Below, one piece after another: positions 8,315-16,905 of a DNA stretch of 64,000 nt. Under the pieces are notes generated by a model that saw nothing but the letters and a program-made list of their open reading frames with translations, made no database searches and had not been told where the DNA came from. The stretch comes from JAAYCI01 sp964370295 (GTDB taxonomy: Bacteria > Bacillota > Clostridia > Oscillospirales > Ruminococcaceae): assembly GCA_964370295.1 (NCBI GenBank), contig CAYJIR010000004.1:37188-101187 (forward strand), given 5' to 3'. Every line of letters begins with the position of its first letter. Within the stretch, counting starts at the first letter, position 1. The translations under genes and the position numbers were made by a program.

Positions 8315-10312
8315 ATGGTTCGTTCAATGTATTCCGGTGTTTCGGGTTTAAGCACACACCAAACCCGCATGGACACCATCGGTAACAACATCGCCAATGT
8401 TAATACCTATGGCTTTAAATCTTCACGTACTACGTTTAGAGATATCTACTATCAAAATATTTCATCTTCCAGCGCACCCACAGGCGGCCAAGGCGGCACC
8501 AACCCCTCTCAGGTGGGTTATGGCTCGCAAGTTGGCAGTGTGGATTTACAAATGACCCGCTCCACGTTTTCGATGACAGGCCAAACCATGGACATCGCCA
8601 TCGACGGCGACGGGTTTTTGCAAGTGATGGACGCCGCCGGCAACATCTACTACACGCGTGCCGGCATGCTCAATTTCGACGCCGCCGGTAACCTTGTAGA
8701 CACACAGGGCAACTATGTGTTAGGTGTTAACGGAGACCCCACAGGCAAAGCTGCCGGCAGCGAGCGTATCACAGTGGCCCTCGCCAATGTGCCTCCCACA
8801 CCTGCCAGCGTGGAGCAAACCATCAACGGCATCCCCTACACACTTAGCGCCAGCGAAAACACCAAAGACGGCAACATCAACTTTAACTTTGGCTCTGATT
8901 CTACGCTGACAGATGGTGTGCGTGCCGTGGCCACCCTTTCTTCCACAGGCATCGTGGTCACCTTTAATGCAAACGAGCAGTTTAGAACCATGGAAGAAGT
9001 AAATGCCGCCATCAACTCTGCCATTGTCGAGGCCAACGGCGGCCAACCCCATGTGGCAGGCACCTTTACCCTTGCTGTGGCCGACCCCACTTTAAACCCC
9101 TTTGCGGCCGCCAACATGCGCCCCGCACCGGATAATTACCTCACAGGTGCAGAACTTGCCTCCACCGATTACAACATTCAATACGGTTCTGCCTCTTTCG
9201 ATACCACCACCTCTTACTTTGGTGGCATCACCCCCAGTGGCAAGGTTGGCTCGGAATTCTCGGGCACCGGCACCATTGGCACCGGCGCTGCCGATGGCTA
9301 TTCTGCCAGCTATTCCGCAGGGCCGCCTGCCGCATGGAATATTACCATGATGGTAAACGGCACTGCCTACACCGGCAGTATAGACAGCACACGTACCACC
9401 AGCGGCAAGTTCAATCTTGTAAATAGCGCCAACCCAAATGATTACATCGAGATGAACCGCCCAAGCTTCGATTCCGTCACAAATGCTTGGCGCGCCGATT
9501 CCATGACACCGGGCACACCTGCCGAGTTCACGCTCACAGGCTATACAGCCGTGGCTGCTCCCGGCACGGTCACCTTAGGTGGCAAAGCCATAAGCATCAC
9601 CGCTGTTGATGCCACAGGCCAGCTCAACCAAATTGCAGCCGCTATTAACGCCGACAGCGACTTTGCCTATCAAGCCTCTATCACAGGCACAGACCTTACA
9701 CTGACGGCAAAAGAAAACGGCACGCCAACGCCACCTACCATCGACCCACCGGCCGCCGGTACCATCAACACGGTATCTGCCGGCACGCCCGACCAACCAC
9801 TGGAAAACGGCTCTAACTTTGCCAACGCCTACACAAGCGGCGCCTACCAGCCCTTAAACGGCGCCGCCTCTCCCTCGGGCGAAAGCTATGCCTTGGGTCT
9901 TGCCTCCACAGCACTTACCTTGCGCGACGGCACCGAGGGTGGGCCACAAGGCCTTTCCGACATGACCGGTATTGCCATTTCGGGCAACGGCGTTATTGTG
10001 GGGCTAGACAGCCAGGGCACAGAGGTTTACATCGGTCGCATTGACCTTGCCACCTTTGCCAACCAAGCCGGCCTCACACAAAGTGGTTCCACCTCATACA
10101 TCGTCAGCCAAAACTCCGGTGCACCGGCTCTTTCTCAACCGGGCGAGGGCAGCGCGGGCCAATTGGTTAGTGGCACTTTGGAACTTTCCAATGTAGACCT
10201 TTCCCGCGAATTCTCTGACATGATTACCACCCAGCGCGGCTATCAGGCCAACAGCCGTATCATCACTGTCAGTGATACCATGCTCGAAGAACTGATCAAC
10301 TTAAAACGTTAA
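8315..10312 (+). CDS. flgE: Flagellar hook protein FlgE (long form)
   Basis: FlgE polymerises into the hook, the universal joint of the flagellum. The N-terminus (SMYSGVSGLSTHQTRMDTIG, NNIANVNTYGFKSSRT) and C-terminus (SNVDLSREFSDMITTQRGYQ, then NSRIITVSDTMLEELINLKR) are the conserved coiled-coil halves of the D0 domain. The 665-residue length is well above the roughly 400 of enteric FlgE, because of a large Thr/Ser/Gly/Ala-rich surface region at about 150-560. AAAAAGGAG precedes the ATG. Confidence 0.95.
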   Translation: MVRSMYSGVSGLSTHQTRMDTIGNNIANVNTYGFKSSRTTFRDIYYQNISSSSAPTGGQGGTNPSQVGYGSQVGSVDLQMTRSTFSMTGQTMDIAIDGDGFLQVMDAAGNIYYTRAGMLNFDAAGNLVDTQGNYVLGVNGDPTGKAAGSERITVALANVPPTPASVEQTINGIPYTLSASENTKDGNINFNFGSDSTLTDGVRAVATLSSTGIVVTFNANEQFRTMEEVNAAINSAIVEANGGQPHVAGTFTLAVADPTLNPFAAANMRPAPDNYLTGAELASTDYNIQYGSASFDTTTSYFGGITPSGKVGSEFSGTGTIGTGAADGYSASYSAGPPAAWNITMMVNGTAYTGSIDSTRTTSGKFNLVNSANPNDYIEMNRPSFDSVTNAWRADSMTPGTPAEFTLTGYTAVAAPGTVTLGGKAISITAVDATGQLNQIAAAINADSDFAYQASITGTDLTLTAKENGTPTPPTIDPPAAGTINTVSAGTPDQPLENGSNFANAYTSGAYQPLNGAASPSGESYALGLASTALTLRDGTEGGPQGLSDMTGIAISGNGVIVGLDSQGTEVYIGRIDLATFANQAGLTQSGSTSYIVSQNSGAPALSQPGEGSAGQLVSGTLELSNVDLSREFSDMITTQRGYQANSRIITVSDTMLEELINLKR

Positions 10313-10335
10313 TTTTTTCTGAATTTTCACCTTGT

Positions 10336-10405
10336 GGCAACAGAATCTTTCTGTTGCCCAAGGCCATACAAACGAAAAAAATCGTGTGTATGGCCTTGGG
10401 CAACA
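10336..10405 (+). promoter_or_regulatory. Two overlapping, mutually exclusive hairpins upstream of flbD
   Basis: Hairpin A pairs GGCAACAGAA (10336-10345) with TTCTGTTGCC (10349-10358), a perfect 10-bp stem with a 3-base loop. Hairpin B pairs 10352-10370 with 10387-10405, a perfect 19-bp stem (TGTTGCCCAAGGCCATACA and its complement) with an inner ACGA/TCGT helix. Segment 10352-10358 is needed by both, so only one can form. No T-run follows B. This is the geometry of a switchable leader or mRNA-processing element. Confidence 0.7.
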
Positions 10406-10439
10406 AAACGAGGTCTTGAAAGCAGAGGAGGGGTGTTGT

Positions 10440-10640
10440 ATGATTAAATTAAACAAACTCAATGATACTGAGTTTGTGCTCAATTCCGAGCTTATCGAAA
10501 CAATACAAGAAAACCCCGATACCACCATTCGTCTAACCACAGGAAATTTATATATCGTAAAAGAAAGCATTGATGAAGTGATGAAAGCGGCACTGGATTA
10601 TAAGCGAGCACAGTTTTCTGAACTGTTAAGGAGGGACTAG
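10440..10640 (+). CDS. flbD: Flagellar protein FlbD
   Basis: FlbD-family (SwrD-like) small protein of Gram-positive flagellar operons; in Bacillus the homologue SwrD raises motor power. This 66-residue protein reads MIKLNKLNDTEFVLNSELIE, then a short basic/aliphatic C-terminus. The ATG at 10440 is preceded by GAGGAGGGG; the longer frame from 10332 runs through the hairpin region and is not used. It lies 2 bases before motA, matching the known swrD-motA-motB linkage. Confidence 0.85.
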   Translation: MIKLNKLNDTEFVLNSELIETIQENPDTTIRLTTGNLYIVKESIDEVMKAALDYKRAQFSELLRRD

Positions 10641-10642
10641 CT

Positions 10643-11575
10643 TTGAACGAAGAGGGCGGGAAAGCAAAAAAAGGTGGGAAGTCTTCATTTGATATACTCA
10701 CCGTACTGGGCCTTGTTATCTGCATAGGTCTTGTTATCTTTGGTATTGTGTTTACAGCGGCCCCCTCGGTGCCTGTGCAGGAAGAGGGGATGACCGACGA
10801 AGAGTTTGCCGAACTGCAAACTGCCTATGAAGAAACCATGGCCACGCATCAGACCATTAATTTCGGAAGGATTACCGGGTCTTTTATCGATGTACCCTCC
10901 ATCGCCATCGTGGTGGGTGGTACCATTGGTGCTTTGCTGTTGGCCTATCCTCTTTCTGTGGTGGCCAAAGCACCCAAACTGCTGAAAATAGCCGTTTTGC
11001 CTCCACGCTATGACCCACAAACCTATATAGAACAAATTGTAGATTTTGCCAAAGAAGCCCGTGTAAAAGGTTTGCTCTCTTTGGAAGACAAGATAAATGA
11101 GGCCAGCGACCCCTTTCTAAAGTCCAGCCTCATGCTGGTTTTAGACTCGGTTGAGCCGGAAAAAGTGCACAATCTCTTACAAGCCGAGCTTGGCAAACTA
11201 GACGAGCGCCACGGCATTGGCAAAAGTTTTTTTGAAAACGGCGGTGCTTTTGCCCCCGGCTTTGGCATGATAGGCACGCTTATCGGCCTCATCAACATGC
11301 TTGGCGATTTGTCGGACCCGGATTCCATTGGCCCCTCCATGGCCGTTGCCTTGTTAACCACGCTATACGGCTCTATGATGGCCAACATGTTCTTCACCCC
11401 TGTGGCAAACAAGCTGGGCATGCGCCACGATGAAGAATACCTGTGCCGCGAGCTTATTTGCGAGGGCGTTGAGGGCATACAAGCCGGTGAAAACCCCAAA
11501 TTCATCGAGGAAAAACTCAACTTGCTTGTGCAGCAAAACAAGAAAAAAGGGAAAGCAAAAAAGGGTGACGGCTAG
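10643..11575 (+). CDS. motA: Flagellar stator protein MotA, with an enlarged first loop
   Basis: MotA forms the five-subunit ring of the ion-driven stator that pushes on FliG. It starts at TTG 10643, eight bases after AAGGAGG. After a basic tail, TM1 is at about 15-38. About 45 acidic residues (VPVQEEGMTDEEFAELQ...) follow before TM2 at about 88-108; this loop is very short in standard MotA. TM3 and TM4 (APGFGMIGTLIGLINML; AVALLTTLYGSMMANMFF) hold the conserved Pro/Gly motifs. The total of 310 residues compares with about 270 usually. Confidence 0.93.
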   Translation: MNEEGGKAKKGGKSSFDILTVLGLVICIGLVIFGIVFTAAPSVPVQEEGMTDEEFAELQTAYEETMATHQTINFGRITGSFIDVPSIAIVVGGTIGALLLAYPLSVVAKAPKLLKIAVLPPRYDPQTYIEQIVDFAKEARVKGLLSLEDKINEASDPFLKSSLMLVLDSVEPEKVHNLLQAELGKLDERHGIGKSFFENGGAFAPGFGMIGTLIGLINMLGDLSDPDSIGPSMAVALLTTLYGSMMANMFFTPVANKLGMRHDEEYLCRELICEGVEGIQAGENPKFIEEKLNLLVQQNKKKGKAKKGDG

Positions 11576-11618
11576 TATGCCTTAACATATTTCCTTTTAG
11601 AAAGGGCGGTGAGTACAC

Positions 11619-12578
11619 ATGGCAAGAAAGAAAAAAGCGGGCAAAAAGTACAATTATATGGACACCTATGGTGATCTTGTTACTTTGCTACTTTGTTTTT
11701 TCGTGTTGTTGTTTGCCATGTCCACCGTGGAAGAAATCCAATACAACGCCTTTGTAGAAGCCCTTTCACAACAATTTGGCGCACAGCCCACCAACTTATC
11801 CTTTGTTTCTCCTTCCGACAGTGTTGAGGCCGGCTCGGAACTGGACGAAACGCCCCCCACCGGCCAAACCATGACGGCAGACCAAACCCTGCCAAGGGAT
11901 TTATCTCAGCTGGAGCAGGCCATCGAACAATATGTAGAGCAAAACAACATGCAAGGCGATGTGAGCGTAGAGCGCAACGAAAATGGCACCACATTTATCC
12001 GTTTGTCAGACAATTTATTGTTTGACGGGGATTCTTCCACTTTACGCCCACAAACCATAGATTTTTTAGACTTTTTATCAGACGCTTTCAACGCTGTGGA
12101 CGATGAGATTTTACAGGTGAAGTTCAACGGCCACACCGCCTTTATCGACGGCAGTAGTGTGGATGATTGGGTACTTTCGGGCCAACGTTCCGGCACCGTG
12201 GCAAGCTACATCACCGAACAAGGCGAGTTCGACCGCTTTAAGGCAGAGCCGGTTGGCTACGGGCGCAACTATCCTATAGCAGACAACGCCGTGGAAGAAG
12301 GCCGTGCCAAAAATCGGCGTGTGGACATTATTGTTTTGGGCAATGATGCCGGACGTATGGAAGCCACTTTAATGGATTCTATGCGAATCTACTTCCCCAG
12401 CGACCCTGTAGACTTTTTTGAAGGTGGCACAGATGTGCCCGACGCCCAAATAGATGGTGTTGATCCCACACAGCAAGGTGATACCATACCCACCACACCT
12501 ACCGATGCAGGAACACCCGCAGATGTGGGAACGCCTGCCGACGTAGAAACACCTGCCGGGGTAACACCCATTGCCTAA
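11619..12578 (+). CDS. motB: Flagellar stator protein MotB
   Basis: MotB anchors the stator to peptidoglycan and carries the proton/sodium path. A basic tail (ARKKKAGKKYN) precedes one membrane helix at about 20-36 with the ion-binding Asp19 in YGDLVTLLLCFF. The OmpA-like peptidoglycan-binding domain covers about 120-245 (LSDNLLFDGDSSTLRP, NGHTAFIDG, LSGQRSGTVASYI, NRRVDIIVL). A tail of about 60 residues follows, ending in Thr/Pro/Ala/Val repeats (GTPADVGTPADVETPAGV) not seen in typical MotB. The site GGGCGGTGAG precedes the ATG. Confidence 0.93.
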   Translation: MARKKKAGKKYNYMDTYGDLVTLLLCFFVLLFAMSTVEEIQYNAFVEALSQQFGAQPTNLSFVSPSDSVEAGSELDETPPTGQTMTADQTLPRDLSQLEQAIEQYVEQNNMQGDVSVERNENGTTFIRLSDNLLFDGDSSTLRPQTIDFLDFLSDAFNAVDDEILQVKFNGHTAFIDGSSVDDWVLSGQRSGTVASYITEQGEFDRFKAEPVGYGRNYPIADNAVEEGRAKNRRVDIIVLGNDAGRMEATLMDSMRIYFPSDPVDFFEGGTDVPDAQIDGVDPTQQGDTIPTTPTDAGTPADVGTPADVETPAGVTPIA

Positions 12579-12684
12579 GGTTTTATTGGCCGATTAAAAC
12601 ATATATTTTTCTATCTAGCCCATCTACATTTCTTGCGGCTTATACTTTATTTCATTATTCTCGTTATAAGGGGGGTGGTACATC

Positions 12685-13842
12685 ATGGCCGAGGTTCTCA
12701 GTCAAAGCCAAATTGATAGTTTGCTAAACAACATTAATAGTGGCGGCGAATCGCTGGATACCATCGAGAAAAAAGAAGAAAACCGTGTTAAGGATTACGA
12801 TTTTTATTCGCCCAAAAAATTCACAAAAGAGCAACTTCGCACCATAGACAGCTTGCACGAACACATTGCACGTATGCTGTCCTCCTATTTTTCCGGTATC
12901 TTGCGTGTATTCTGCGAGGCAGAAGTAATCCAGGTGGAAGAGCAACGTTACTACGAATACAACAACGCCTTGCCCGACACAGCTTTAATCGGACTGATTG
13001 ATTTAAAGCCCAGCAACATCAATTTGCCCGAATCCACTTTGATGCTGGACATGTCCAACAATCTTTCTTTCTTCCTGATAGATAGGCTCTTGGGCGGAAG
13101 CGGCTCTGATTCTGTTTTAAACCGAGATTTCACCGACATAGAGCTTGCCATTATGGATGATATCTACCAAAAACTCACCACATTTATTGTGGAGTCTTGG
13201 AAGGATCATTTGGACGTAGATGGGGAACTTGCCAGCATTGAAACAAACCCACGCTTAATTCAGGTATATGCACCGGAAGACATTGTGGTGATTTGTGTTT
13301 TGAACGTCAAATTGCTCGATACAGAAGGTACTTTGTCTGTTTGCATCCCCGCTTTGGGGCTTGAAAACTACCTGAGTGAGTTCACCTCCAAGCACTCTAA
13401 AGTATCTCACAAAATAACCAACGAGCGCTTAGAAACCATGCGCCACACCGTTATCAAAGAGATTTTGTCGGATTCGGATTTAAACTTAACCGCTATTTTC
13501 GACGAAACCAGCATTGAACTGCACGAGGCCTTGCGCTTGCGCCCCAATGATATCATTCCCCTTTCGCGACCCCTAGATGGTGTTATAAGTATCCAAGTGG
13601 AAAATCAACCTTGGTTTCATGCACAGCTGGGCAACAGCCGCAATTGGAAAGCCATTAAAATTTTGGAAACTGCACATGAAAGCGACCTAAAAGAGGGCAT
13701 GCCATTAAGTTCGCAAGCCGCCATTTGGCAGCCGGAAATGCCCGCTAGTTCACCTTTTAGCCAAGAAGATGTAGACACACCCGATGCCCCACCTGCAGAC
13801 TTGGATGAAATTGAAGTACCAGACAACTACCAGCCCGCATAA
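12685..13842 (+). CDS. fliM: Flagellar motor switch protein FliM
   Basis: FliM is the C-ring protein that binds CheY-P and switches rotation. The N-terminus VLSQSQIDSLLNNI is the CheY-P binding peptide (LSQxEIDxLL type). A CheC-like middle domain at about 45-230 and a C-terminal SpoA domain at about 255-330 follow. The last 55 residues are acidic and Pro-rich. Length of 385 is somewhat long because of that tail. AAGGGGGGTGG precedes the ATG. Confidence 0.95.
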   Translation: MAEVLSQSQIDSLLNNINSGGESLDTIEKKEENRVKDYDFYSPKKFTKEQLRTIDSLHEHIARMLSSYFSGILRVFCEAEVIQVEEQRYYEYNNALPDTALIGLIDLKPSNINLPESTLMLDMSNNLSFFLIDRLLGGSGSDSVLNRDFTDIELAIMDDIYQKLTTFIVESWKDHLDVDGELASIETNPRLIQVYAPEDIVVICVLNVKLLDTEGTLSVCIPALGLENYLSEFTSKHSKVSHKITNERLETMRHTVIKEILSDSDLNLTAIFDETSIELHEALRLRPNDIIPLSRPLDGVISIQVENQPWFHAQLGNSRNWKAIKILETAHESDLKEGMPLSSQAAIWQPEMPASSPFSQEDVDTPDAPPADLDEIEVPDNYQPA

Positions 13843-13905
13843 TTATCTACTACAACAAACGTACTACGTTTAGCTCGTTATCTTTAGCATTTTGAGGAGG
13901 ATACC

Positions 13906-15123
13906 ATGGGGACAAATCCAGCCGACGGCGCAGAAGGCATGATACTTTCGCCACTTGAAATTGATGCGATAGGCGAGGTTTTAAACATTAGCATGGGCTC
14001 GGCTGCCACGGCCATTTCCCAGATGCTGGACAAGCAGGTGGAGATAACCACCCCCAGTGTTGAAGTGAAAAAAATGGGAGATATTGGCTACAAGCAGTAC
14101 GAACCGGCCTTGCTTGTTAAAATTGTTTACACAAAGGGATTGGATGGCTCGAACATTATGGTGTTCCGCCAATCTGACATGCAAACGATATTAAACACCA
14201 TGATGGGCATTACAGATGCCCCCAGCGATGATTTTGTTTTTGACGAATTATCTATTTCTGCCGCCTGCGAAGTGATGAACCAGATGATGGGCTCTTCTTC
14301 CACCGCACTGGCCGATTTCTTAAACAGAACCATTGACATCTCAACGCCTCAAGCACAGGTGATGGACGAAATCACCTTGGCAGAAGCCATAGACTTGCCG
14401 GCAGACATGGACGTGGCCGCCATCACCTTTAAACTCTCTATTAAAGACATGATAGAATCTGAGTTTGTCAGTGTGATGACCGTCGAACTGGTGCGTGATA
14501 TCATCTCTCCTTTTATCAACCCCGAAGGAGATATGCACCACCCGGAATGGAGCGGCGACGCGGCACCGGAAGCCCCACCCCCCGCACAGGCGGCCCCTGC
14601 TCCAGCGGCACAGGCTCCACCGGCACAAACGGCACCACCACCCATGCCGGCTGCACCACCACCACAACAGCCCATGCAGGCCGCACCACCACCACAACCC
14701 ATGCAGGCCGCACCACCGCCCGCCTATCCGCCACCACCTGCCTATGCCTATCCCCCGTCGGCCTATCCGGCCCCACCACCGGCCGATGTTCGCAGTGTTG
14801 AATTCCCGGAATTCGCACAGGGGTCTTACGCAGATAATATTCCCATCATGGGCAACAACCTTGATTTGATTATGAATGTGCCACTCAATGTTTCTATAGA
14901 AATTGGAAACACACGGCGCAAAATCAAAGACATTATGAATTTCACCTCCGGCACAGTAGTAGAGCTGGACAAACAGGCCGGTGCTCCGGTGGATGTGGTG
15001 GTAAACGGGCAGTTAATTGCCCATGGCGATGTTGTGGTTATCGACGACAACTTCGGCATACGCATCACCGAAATTGTGGGAACCAAAGAACTACTTAACT
15101 CGTTAAGCACACCCGGTAAATAG
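13906..15123 (+). CDS. fliY: Flagellar switch/CheY-P phosphatase FliY (FliN-type)
   Basis: FliY combines CheC-type phosphatase repeats with a FliN C-ring domain. Both active-site motifs D/SxxxExxN are intact: DAIGEVLN near residue 25 and SAACEVMN near 122. A Pro/Ala/Gln-rich linker covers about 220-300, and the SpoA domain lies at about 320-400 (LNVSIEIGNTRRKIKDI, VVNGQLIAHGDVVVID). Unlike Bacillus FliY it lacks an N-terminal CheY-P peptide (EIDALL type) and begins almost directly at the first CheC repeat. FliM can still supply CheY-P docking. Confidence 0.93.
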   Translation: MGTNPADGAEGMILSPLEIDAIGEVLNISMGSAATAISQMLDKQVEITTPSVEVKKMGDIGYKQYEPALLVKIVYTKGLDGSNIMVFRQSDMQTILNTMMGITDAPSDDFVFDELSISAACEVMNQMMGSSSTALADFLNRTIDISTPQAQVMDEITLAEAIDLPADMDVAAITFKLSIKDMIESEFVSVMTVELVRDIISPFINPEGDMHHPEWSGDAAPEAPPPAQAAPAPAAQAPPAQTAPPPMPAAPPPQQPMQAAPPPQPMQAAPPPAYPPPPAYAYPPSAYPAPPPADVRSVEFPEFAQGSYADNIPIMGNNLDLIMNVPLNVSIEIGNTRRKIKDIMNFTSGTVVELDKQAGAPVDVVVNGQLIAHGDVVVIDDNFGIRITEIVGTKELLNSLSTPGK

Positions 15124-15207
15124 GGTGCTATAGAATATTTTCTATTCGTGGATCGGTTTTATTTTACTAAAATTAAACTTAATATAACAAGAGGGGATTT
15201 GTAAATT

Positions 15208-15573
15208 ATGGAAGACAAAAAGATTTTAATTGTAGACGACGCCGCCTTTATGCGCATGATGATTAAAAACACTTTGACAGGCCAAGGCTTCACCAATTTA
15301 ATTGAAGCGGCCGATGGCCAACTAGCACTGGATACCTATTTGGCCGAAAAACCCGATTTGGTCATCATGGATATCACCATGCCCAATATGGACGGCTTGC
15401 AGGCTTTGCAGGCCATCAAAGCAGCAGACCCAGCCGCTAAAATTGTAATGTGTTCTGCCATGGGACAAGAGTCTATGGTGGTGGATGCCATCCGCTTCGG
15501 CGCTTTAGACTTCATTGTAAAACCCTTTAAACCGGATCGTATTTTACAGACAGTAGAAAAAGTGCTGGGATAA
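15208..15573 (+). CDS. cheY: Chemotaxis response regulator CheY
   Basis: A single 121-residue receiver domain carries the phosphoryl signal from CheA to the switch. The acidic pocket is Asp10/Asp11 (ILIVDD), the phosphorylation site is Asp55 (VIMDITMP), the switch Ser is 83 (CSAMG) and the conserved Lys is 105 (VKPFKP). There is no output domain. It sits between fliY and fliO as in other Bacillota. AAGAGGGGATT precedes the ATG, and a terminator-like hairpin follows at once. Confidence 0.95.
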   Translation: MEDKKILIVDDAAFMRMMIKNTLTGQGFTNLIEAADGQLALDTYLAEKPDLVIMDITMPNMDGLQALQAIKAADPAAKIVMCSAMGQESMVVDAIRFGALDFIVKPFKPDRILQTVEKVLG

Positions 15574-15582
15574 TAACACCTT

Positions 15583-15621
15583 TGCCCCTGGCACAGATTT
15601 GTGTTTGGGGCATCTGTTTTT
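15583..15621 (+). terminator. Intrinsic terminator/attenuator between cheY and fliO
   Basis: TGCCCC (15583-15588) pairs with GGGGCA (15607-15612), with an inner CACA/TGTG helix across a 3x3 internal loop, followed by TCTGTTTTTATTT. Because fliO and the rest of the operon follow 29 bases later, it probably reduces rather than ends transcription. Confidence 0.7.
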
Positions 15622-15649
15622 ATTTGCAACTATAGGAGGCATAGAGCCG

Positions 15650-16042
15650 TTGGGTTTTGGGGAAACGATACTTCGAATTATGGGTGCTTTACTTGCCCTG
15701 GTTATTGTTTTGGCGCTGGCTTGGTTTGTTTTGCATTGGCTTAGCAAACGCATGGGCGGTGTTTCTGCGTTTGGTCGCAGTGGGCGGCTTTTGCAAGTGC
15801 TAGATCGCACACCACTGGGCAAAAACAGCAGCCTTGTATTGGTTCGTGTACAAAACAAAGTATATCTGCTTGCCCTCAGCGAACATTGCATTCAAACCGT
15901 AAACGAATGGGACGACCCCGACGAAAACATTAAGCCTCCACCCCCGCCAGAAAACCTACTTTCGTTTCAAGACGCATTAAAAGAGGCCGCCAAAAAACTG
16001 AAAAAGCCCGACCGTCCGAATGGGCCGGGAGGAACAACATGA
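15650..16042 (+). CDS. fliO: Flagellar biosynthesis protein FliO
   Basis: FliO is a small membrane protein that stabilises FliP during export-gate assembly. I choose the TTG at 15650 because ATAGGAGG lies ten bases upstream; the open frame back to 15599 runs through the terminator hairpin. A single membrane helix (MGALLALVIVLALAWFVLHWL) is near residues 10-30, followed by a short domain (SAFGRSGRLLQVLDRTPLGK, LVRVQNKVYLLALSE) typical of FliO, and a basic Pro/Gly-rich tail. The stop overlaps fliP (ATGA). Confidence 0.85.
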   Translation: MGFGETILRIMGALLALVIVLALAWFVLHWLSKRMGGVSAFGRSGRLLQVLDRTPLGKNSSLVLVRVQNKVYLLALSEHCIQTVNEWDDPDENIKPPPPPENLLSFQDALKEAAKKLKKPDRPNGPGGTT

Positions 16043-16851
16043 TGCGCGCTTTTTCGTTTCTTCACAAAAAAAATACAAAGATGTTTGTAAAAGCATTGCT
16101 TTGTTTCGCCTTCTTTTTAGGTGTTATCCTGTTGGTTTTTTCCCAAAGTGTGCAAGCGGCCGACATCAGCATTGATGTGAACGCCGAAAATACCACGGGA
16201 AACATCGGGGCACTGGAAGTTATTGTCATTTTCTCTTTTTTGGCATTGCTACCCTCCATTGTTCTAATGATGACCAGTTTCACACGCATTGTGATTGTTC
16301 TTAGCTTTTTGCGCAATGCCATGGGCACTGCACAATCTCCGCCCAACATGGTTTTGATAGGTCTTGCCATCTTTTTAAGTTTATTCATCATGACCCCCAC
16401 CATAGAAACCATGAACGAAACCGCCTACCAGCCCTATCTCGAGGGCGAAATCACCAGCACAGAGGCCCTGGGTGAAGCTGCCATACCGCTAAAGCAATTT
16501 ATGCTTACGCAAACCACAGACTCTTCTTTGGAGATGTTTTTGGATTTAAGCGGCATCGAGCCCCCCCAAGTGGCCGATCCTGCAAACCCGGTAGAGCTTG
16601 TGGAATTGCCCCTCACCGTCATCACGCCGGCTTTTATGACAAGCGAATTATCACGTGCTTTCATGATGGGCTTTTTGATTTTTCTGCCGTTTTTAATCAT
16701 TGATCTAGTTGTTAGCAGCATCTTAATGAGTATGGGCATGATTATGCTACCGCCGGCCATGATATCTTTGCCGTTTAAACTGCTTCTTTTTGTCATGGTA
16801 GATGGATGGAGCCTAATGATGAGCACCCTTGTGAATTCGTTTGGAATGTGA
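16039..16851 (+). CDS. fliP: Flagellar export gate protein FliP
   Basis: FliP forms, with FliQ and FliR, the export channel core. It has a cleavable-looking signal sequence (residues about 15-41, ending VQAAD), which is usual for FliP, then membrane segments with the family motifs LPSIVLMMTSFTRIVIVLSF, LRNAMGTAQSPPNMVLIGLA and FLPFLIIDLVV. Length of 270 is normal. The start overlaps fliO by 4 bases, with GGGAGG six bases before the ATG. Confidence 0.96.
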   Translation: MMRAFSFLHKKNTKMFVKALLCFAFFLGVILLVFSQSVQAADISIDVNAENTTGNIGALEVIVIFSFLALLPSIVLMMTSFTRIVIVLSFLRNAMGTAQSPPNMVLIGLAIFLSLFIMTPTIETMNETAYQPYLEGEITSTEALGEAAIPLKQFMLTQTTDSSLEMFLDLSGIEPPQVADPANPVELVELPLTVITPAFMTSELSRAFMMGFLIFLPFLIIDLVVSSILMSMGMIMLPPAMISLPFKLLLFVMVDGWSLMMSTLVNSFGM

Positions 16852-16905
16852 GATAGCAAGTAATCATAAGCCTTGTGGCAAAACCACGGTAGAGGAGAGC
16901 CCCGT

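Noticed and set aside
14560..14790. CCACCACC-rich tract as a CRISPR or simple-repeat array
   Set aside because: It is the codon-biased Pro-rich linker of fliY, with no constant repeat-spacer pattern.
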